Shown here piece after piece: positions 4,462 through 9,178 of a stretch of 9,178 nt of DNA (the stretch's first letter is position 1; the number at the start of each line of letters is the position of its first letter). Source of the stretch: Opitutia bacterium (GTDB lineage: Bacteria > Verrucomicrobiota > Verrucomicrobiia > Opitutales > JANYEO01); assembly GCA_025363025.1 (NCBI GenBank), contig JANYEO010000044.1, positions 1 to 9,178 of the forward strand. Direction: 5' to 3'. The translations under genes and the position numbers were made by a program. Under the pieces are notes generated by a model. It was given only the letters and a program-made list of their open reading frames with translations, did no database searches and had not been told where the DNA came from.

Positions 4462-6975
4462 ATGACCGAGAACCATTCTCCAGACGATCTAAAAATTAAA
4501 GACGGATCCGACTATGATGCCTCTAAGATCCAAAAGCTTGAAGGCTTGGAAGGCGTCCGCAAACGGCCCGATATGTACATCGGGGATACCAACGAACGCG
4601 GCCTGCACCACTGTGTATTCGAAATAGTCGACAACTCTATTGACGAGGCCCTGGCAGGTTATTGCACCCATGTGAAGGTGGCCGTCCACCTCAATGGCTC
4701 CTGCTCTATCGAAGATGATGGCCGAGGTATCCCGGTTGACATGCACCCGGTTTACAAGATCCCCGCTTTAGAGCTCGTCATGACGAACCTGCACGCAGGG
4801 GGGAAATTTGGCAAAGGGGCCTATGCGGTATCTGGAGGGTTGCACGGCGTGGGGGCTAAGTGCGTGAACGCTGTTTCTGAAATCTTCGACGTTGAGGTGC
4901 GCAAAAATGGGCAGGTACACCACATGGCGTTTTCCCGAGGGAAGACAACGCAGGGGATGCATGTTACGGGGAATACCAAAAAAACAGGAACGAAGATCAC
5001 CTTCCTCCCTGACCCACAAATATTTTTAACAACCCTCGATTTTAAATACGAAATCTTAGCTAAGCGGCTAAGAGAACTGGCCTTCCTTAACCCGGGCATC
5101 ACCATTGATCTGAATGATGAACGCGTTGAGAAAGCCGAGACCTTCCGCTTTGAAAATGGCATTAAAGAATACGTTACGTACTTAAACCGTAGCAAAACCG
5201 TCCTCCACCCAGAGCCGATTGCCTTCTCCGGAGAAGCAGCAGAAAGCCCAGATAAGCCGGAGCCTAAGGTAATCGTCGATGTCGCCCTGCAATACAACGA
5301 TAGCTACAACGACCAAATTTATGCCTATGCGAACTCCATCTACAATATCGAAGGAGGGACGCATTTATCGGGCTTTCGTACGGCTTTAACCCGCGTCGTC
5401 AACAACTACGCCAAGGCCAACAACCTCATTAAGGATAAAGACCCGGCCATCAGCGGAGACGACGTCCGCGAAGGCTTAACTGCCGTTATATCCGTTAAGG
5501 TACCAGAGCCCCGCTTTGAAGGGCAGACCAAGACGAAACTCTCCAACGGGGAAGTGGATGGGATTGTCCAAAAAGTAACAGGGGACAGCTTAAAATACGT
5601 CTTTGAAACGACCCCGGGACTGGCTAAAAAAATTATTGATAAGTGCTTAAACGCAGCCCGCGCGCGTGAAGCTGCTCGTAAAGCCCGGGAAACGGTTCGC
5701 AAAAGCGCCCTCGTAGGAGGAGGCCTCCCTGGGAAGCTGGCAGACTGTGCAGAAAAAGACCCCTCCATCTGCGAACTGTATATCGTCGAAGGGGACTCCG
5801 CCGGAGGCTCGGCCAAGCAAGGACGAGACAGGCGCTTCCAAGCCATTTTGCCCATCCGCGGGAAGCTCATAAACGTTGAAAAAGCACGATTAGATAAGGT
5901 CCTCGGCAATAACGAAATTCGCACGCTTATTACGGCCCTAGGAACAGGGGTGGGCGATACAGGGGATGGCGCCTTTGATATCACAAAAGCGCGGTACCAT
6001 AAACTCGTCCTCATGACGGACGCCGACGTCGACGGGGCGCACATCCGCACCCTTCTGCTCACCTTCCTCTTCCGTCAGATGCGAGGGCTCATTGAGCACG
6101 GCTATGTGTACATTGCCCAGCCCCCCCTTTATAAAATCAAACGCAAGCGCCGGGAGCAATATGTGGATAGTGATGCGGAACTTAGCCGGATCCTCCTTGA
6201 GCTAGGGGCCGAAGACGTAACGCTTGTCCGCTTAAAAGATAACCATGCCTTCCCGGGGGCAAAGATCGAAAAGATCACCACCGCACTGGCGAAGCTAGAA
6301 CAACTAGGAGCCGGGATTACGCGTTATGGCGCCCCGCTTAGCCAATACCTAGACCAGTACGATACTAAGACGCATACCCTCCCCCGCTTCATTGCGCGCA
6401 TCCGCACGGGGAACCAAGAGGCCTTCCGTTATTTAAAAGATGAGGCCGACCGCTCTGCGTTTTTTGCCGAATTTGACATCGTTGAAGACCTCTTTGAAGG
6501 GCACTTCGTCAAAGAACTCCTCGAAGAAGGTCAAAAACTGCAACAACGGGTCAACATCTATGAACTCTTTGAAGGCATGCAGATGAGCAAAGTGCTACAA
6601 GAGCTCGAGGAAATTGGAATTAAGTCCGAACACTTCTCCCCCACGGAGGAGCCTGCCTACCAGCTCATTGAAAACAAGGACCAGGCGAACCAACAGATAA
6701 CCCCGCTGCAATCCGTCCTAGAAGTCATGCCGAAGATCCGTGAAATTGGCCGCAGGGGGCTCTCCATCCAACGTTACAAGGGCTTAGGGGAAATGAACCC
6801 AAAGCAGCTCTACGAGACAACAATGGACCCTGCAAAGCGCCGCTTCTTAAAGGTGGACATTGAAGATGCCGCGCATGCGGACGAAGTCTTCACCATCCTC
6901 ATGGGAGAAGATGTGCCGGATAGGCGCCGCTTTATTGAGGATAATGCCCTGCGTACCAGCAACCTCGACGTTTAA
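4462..6975 (+). CDS. gyrB: DNA gyrase subunit B (ATPase subunit)
   Basis: GyrB supplies the ATPase and part of the DNA-cleavage metal site of the A2B2 gyrase that introduces negative supercoils. The GHKL ATPase domain (about 20-240) shows EIVDNSIDEALAG with Glu54 and Asn58, then EDDGRGIP at 84-91 and the lid loop LHAGGKFGKGAYAVSGGLHGVGAK at about 110-133. The transducer domain carries QTKTKLSN, with the ATP-sensing Gln355-Thr-Lys357. The TOPRIM domain has EGDSAGGSAKQGR with Glu444, and LMTDADVDGAH with Asp520, Asp522 and Asp524. The C-terminal tail has QRYKGLGEMNP at about 770-780. The 837 residues exceed the usual Gram-positive length of about 640 because roughly 170 extra residues sit between PLYKIK (560) and QRYKGLGE, as in the E. 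coli-type enzyme. The ATG at 4462 follows an upstream in-frame TAA (4405-4407) with no other ATG, GTG or TTG between, so it is the start even though no Shine-Dalgarno is visible. It is followed by gyrA after 21 bases. Confidence 0.98.
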   Translation: MTENHSPDDLKIKDGSDYDASKIQKLEGLEGVRKRPDMYIGDTNERGLHHCVFEIVDNSIDEALAGYCTHVKVAVHLNGSCSIEDDGRGIPVDMHPVYKIPALELVMTNLHAGGKFGKGAYAVSGGLHGVGAKCVNAVSEIFDVEVRKNGQVHHMAFSRGKTTQGMHVTGNTKKTGTKITFLPDPQIFLTTLDFKYEILAKRLRELAFLNPGITIDLNDERVEKAETFRFENGIKEYVTYLNRSKTVLHPEPIAFSGEAAESPDKPEPKVIVDVALQYNDSYNDQIYAYANSIYNIEGGTHLSGFRTALTRVVNNYAKANNLIKDKDPAISGDDVREGLTAVISVKVPEPRFEGQTKTKLSNGEVDGIVQKVTGDSLKYVFETTPGLAKKIIDKCLNAARAREAARKARETVRKSALVGGGLPGKLADCAEKDPSICELYIVEGDSAGGSAKQGRDRRFQAILPIRGKLINVEKARLDKVLGNNEIRTLITALGTGVGDTGDGAFDITKARYHKLVLMTDADVDGAHIRTLLLTFLFRQMRGLIEHGYVYIAQPPLYKIKRKRREQYVDSDAELSRILLELGAEDVTLVRLKDNHAFPGAKIEKITTALAKLEQLGAGITRYGAPLSQYLDQYDTKTHTLPRFIARIRTGNQEAFRYLKDEADRSAFFAEFDIVEDLFEGHFVKELLEEGQKLQQRVNIYELFEGMQMSKVLQELEEIGIKSEHFSPTEEPAYQLIENKDQANQQITPLQSVLEVMPKIREIGRRGLSIQRYKGLGEMNPKQLYETTMDPAKRRFLKVDIEDAAHADEVFTILMGEDVPDRRRFIEDNALRTSNLDV

Positions 6976-6978
6976 TTT

Positions 6979-6991
6979 AAAGGATTAAGGA
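6979..6991 (+). promoter_or_regulatory. Tandem Shine-Dalgarno sequences for gyrA
   Basis: The gyrB-gyrA gap holds AAAGGA (6979-6984) and AAGGA (6987-6991). The second lies five bases before the ATG at 6997, an ideal spacing. This fixes the gyrA start and contrasts with gyrB and ptsI, which lack such a site. Confidence 0.7.
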
Positions 6992-6996
6992 CATTC

Positions 6997-9178
6997 ATGT
7001 ATACTGCTAACGAAAAACTTTATCCGACCAGCATCACGGAAATCATGGAATCGGCCTATATCGATTATTCGATGTCGGTCATTGTCAGCCGTGCGCTGCC
7101 AGATGCACGGGATGGGCTAAAGCCCGTTCAACGACGCATCCTCTACGCGATGCTCCGCGAAGGCCTTCTCCACAATCGCGCCTTTGACAAGTGTGCGGGC
7201 GTCGTCGGAGAAGTACTTAAAAACTATCACCCACACGGCGATACCTCTGTTTACGATACACTCGTACGCTTGGCTCAGCCCTGGGTTATGCGCTACCCCC
7301 TCATCGACCCACAGGGGAACTTTGGCTCTATCGACGGGGACTCTGCCGCTGCGTACCGGTACACAGAAAGCCGTTTAAAGGAGATTGCTGAAATCCTCCT
7401 CAAGGACCTCGACGAAGACACGGTCGACTTTGTCCCTAATTACAAAGAGAGCACGACTGAGCCCACTGTTCTGCCTGCAGGTTTACCCAACCTGCTTATG
7501 AATGGCTCAACCGGGATTGCAGTTGGGATGACAACCAACATCCCGCCTCATAATTTAGGGGAATTAATTGATGCGACTCTGGCCATTATTGATGAGCCGA
7601 GCATCTCGATTGACCGCTTAATCCAACACATCCCCGGGCCGGACTTTCCGACGGGGGGGGCGATCTCCGGCCGAGAAGGGATCATCCAATACATGAAGAC
7701 GGGGCGAGGCATTATTCGCATCAAAGGCATCGTCCATACCGAAGAGCTCAAAGGTAATCGAGAGCAAATTGTCATCACCGAGATCCCGTATAACGTAAAC
7801 CGGGCGACCCTCGTAACTAAAATTGCAGACCTGGTCCGTGATAAAATTATCGACGAAATCAGCGATTTACGGGATGAGTCTGACGAAAAAACGCGGATCG
7901 TCTTGGAGCTAAAACGGGGTGAGGTGCCACGGGTAGTTATCAACAAACTCTTTAAGCATACACCGCTTGAAAACTCCTTTGGCGTCATCTTGCTAGCCCT
8001 CGACAAACGGCGGCCCAAGCAGATGAACATTAAGGAGCTCCTCGAATGCTTCATCGACCATCGCCGCGAAGTAGTCTACCGCCGCACGCAGTTCCTCCTT
8101 CAAAAAGCGCTTGACCGTGCCCATATCCTTGAGGGGTATCGCATTGCGCTAGATAATCTAGACGACTTTATTCGCATCATCCGCGCCTCACAAACCCGTG
8201 ACGAGGCAAAGGTGCGTTTAATGGCTCAGTACCCGCTAACGGACCGCCAAGCGAACGCCATCCTCGACCTCCGTCTCTCCCAATTAACGGGCCTCGAGCG
8301 TGCAAAGATTGACGACGAGTATGCGGGCCTCATGAAGATTATTGCAGAATTCCGCCTGATTTTAGGCAGTGAAGCCCGCTTGCTTGCAGTCATTAAAGAA
8401 GAACTGAGTGCCTACAAAATACCATTTGCCTCCCCACGGCGTACGCAAATTTTGGCGGCGGATGGGGAATTCCGCATGGAAGATGTGATCGCCAACCAGG
8501 GCTGCATCATCACCGTGACGCATGCCGGCTTTATTAAGCGGACAGAGGTGAGTGCTTATCGCTCCCAAAAACGTGGGGGCAAGGGCGTTATCGGGGCAGG
8601 GCAGCACGATACGGACTTTGTGGAGCATCTCTTTACCGCGAGTACACATGACTATATCTTCTTTGTCATGACAAGTGGGCGCATTTACGTAGAGAAGGTC
8701 TACGAAATCCCTGAAGGATCCCGTACGGCCAAAGGGCGGGCCTTGGCCAACGTCCTACAAATGCAAAAAGGCGAAAAGATTGCCGCGATGCTCTGCTTTA
8801 AAGATTTTGCCGCAGACCACTTCATCGTACTGGGTACCCGCAAAGGGATCATTAAAAAGACTAACCTGGCCGAGTACGTCAACTACCGCAAAGGTGGTAT
8901 CATTGGCATTCGCGTAGACGAAGATGATGAAATTATTGGGGCCAAGATCACTAAAGGAGATGACGAACTGATGCTCGTGACCCACTACGCCATGTGCATC
9001 CGCTTCCCTGAAACCGATTTACGGGATCAAGGACGGGCGACACGTGGGGTACAAGGGATTCGCTTAAAAGATAAAGACTTTGTCCACACGCTAGAAGTGG
9101 TAGATGCGCAAGCCTGCCTCCTGATTGCCGGTGAAAATGGCCAAGGCAAGCGCACGGAATACTCGGAGTACCGGGCAC
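6997..9178 (+). CDS. gyrA: DNA gyrase subunit A (partial at window end)
   Basis: The first 727 codons are present and the frame is open to the window edge. GyrA cuts and rejoins DNA and wraps it around its C-terminal domain. The winged-helix and tower region opens with SRALPDARDGLKPVQRRILYAM. The catalytic tyrosine is Tyr122 in AAYRYTESRL, the same number as in E. coli. The quinolone-contact segment reads HPHGDTSVYD, with Thr83, Ser84 and Asp87. GSTGIAVGM (about 173-181) and LALDKRRPKQMNIKELL (about 334-350) lie in the breakage-reunion domain. The coiled-coil gate spans about 355-480. The beta-pinwheel C-terminal domain starts at about 495 and carries an intact GyrA box, QKRGGKG at 524-530. 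That motif is needed for DNA wrapping and marks the protein as gyrase rather than topoisomerase IV. Further blades follow (YRKGGIIGIRV, ATRGVQGIRL). No frameshift or internal stop was found on translation. About 100 or more residues are probably missing beyond the edge. Confidence 0.97.
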   Translation, partial: MYTANEKLYPTSITEIMESAYIDYSMSVIVSRALPDARDGLKPVQRRILYAMLREGLLHNRAFDKCAGVVGEVLKNYHPHGDTSVYDTLVRLAQPWVMRYPLIDPQGNFGSIDGDSAAAYRYTESRLKEIAEILLKDLDEDTVDFVPNYKESTTEPTVLPAGLPNLLMNGSTGIAVGMTTNIPPHNLGELIDATLAIIDEPSISIDRLIQHIPGPDFPTGGAISGREGIIQYMKTGRGIIRIKGIVHTEELKGNREQIVITEIPYNVNRATLVTKIADLVRDKIIDEISDLRDESDEKTRIVLELKRGEVPRVVINKLFKHTPLENSFGVILLALDKRRPKQMNIKELLECFIDHRREVVYRRTQFLLQKALDRAHILEGYRIALDNLDDFIRIIRASQTRDEAKVRLMAQYPLTDRQANAILDLRLSQLTGLERAKIDDEYAGLMKIIAEFRLILGSEARLLAVIKEELSAYKIPFASPRRTQILAADGEFRMEDVIANQGCIITVTHAGFIKRTEVSAYRSQKRGGKGVIGAGQHDTDFVEHLFTASTHDYIFFVMTSGRIYVEKVYEIPEGSRTAKGRALANVLQMQKGEKIAAMLCFKDFAADHFIVLGTRKGIIKKTNLAEYVNYRKGGIIGIRVDEDDEIIGAKITKGDDELMLVTHYAMCIRFPETDLRDQGRATRGVQGIRLKDKDFVHTLEVVDAQACLLIAGENGQGKRTEYSEYRA

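Noticed and set aside
4821..5297. 158-codon minus-strand open frame inside gyrB
   Set aside because: Antisense shadow of the ATPase and transducer coding sequence; no motif and no start signal.
5406..6062. 218-codon minus-strand open frame inside gyrB
   Set aside because: It is antisense to the conserved TOPRIM coding region, is rich in Ser, Arg and Pro as expected of an antisense shadow, and has no recognisable motif.
7548..8054. 168-codon minus-strand open frame inside gyrA
   Set aside because: It lies antisense to the conserved breakage-reunion domain, with Ser/Arg-rich low-information composition and no domain.
6997..9178. Possible topoisomerase IV (ParE/ParC) identity for the pair
   Set aside because: The second subunit has an intact GyrA box (QKRGGKG) and a catalytic Tyr at the GyrA position, so gyrase is the better call.

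Overview
The window is an ordinary chromosomal stretch of a Gram-negative-type bacterium. It holds six protein genes, packed closely except for one divergent intergenic region. GyrA, GyrB, IspE and enzyme I all have intact catalytic motifs. The style of GyrB (837 aa, with a large insert in the TOPRIM domain), of GyrA and of the partial TPR-like tail at the left edge reminds me of Verrucomicrobiota, especially the Opitutae side. This is an impression from protein style, not a database result. A secreted ankyrin-repeat protein would fit a host-associated lifestyle but does not prove it.

Layout. Positions 2-301 (+) carry the C-terminal end of an unidentified, possibly TPR-like protein. It converges on ptsI (298-2037, -), and the two genes share the palindromic tetranucleotide TTAA as their stop codons. 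Upstream of ptsI on the same strand lie ispE (2116-3012) and an ankyrin-repeat gene (3025-4080, possibly to 4185). The order of transcription is therefore ank, ispE, ptsI. Ank and ispE are only 12 bases apart and probably co-transcribed. The 78-base ispE-ptsI gap holds two small hairpins and a weak promoter-like pair, so ptsI may be partly uncoupled. On the + strand, gyrB (4462-6975) and gyrA (6997 to the window end, truncated) form a typical gyrase operon. The gap between them is 21 bases and contains a clear Shine-Dalgarno for gyrA.

The ank-gyrB intergenic region is the only long non-coding stretch and the most interesting one. It contains a perfect 15-base palindrome (4214-4228). It also contains a roughly 124-base element bounded by imperfect inverted repeats (4257-4275 and 4363-4380), which looks like a MITE/REP-like dispersed repeat or a structured RNA. 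An 11-base palindrome (4413-4423) follows just before gyrB.

Functionally the window mixes DNA supercoiling (gyrase), isoprenoid precursor synthesis by the MEP pathway (IspE), PEP-dependent phosphoryl transfer (enzyme I) and a probable envelope or secreted ankyrin protein. I see no clear new multi-gene system. The best candidates for something undescribed are the intergenic inverted-repeat element and the ankyrin protein with its Cys-containing C-terminal domain.
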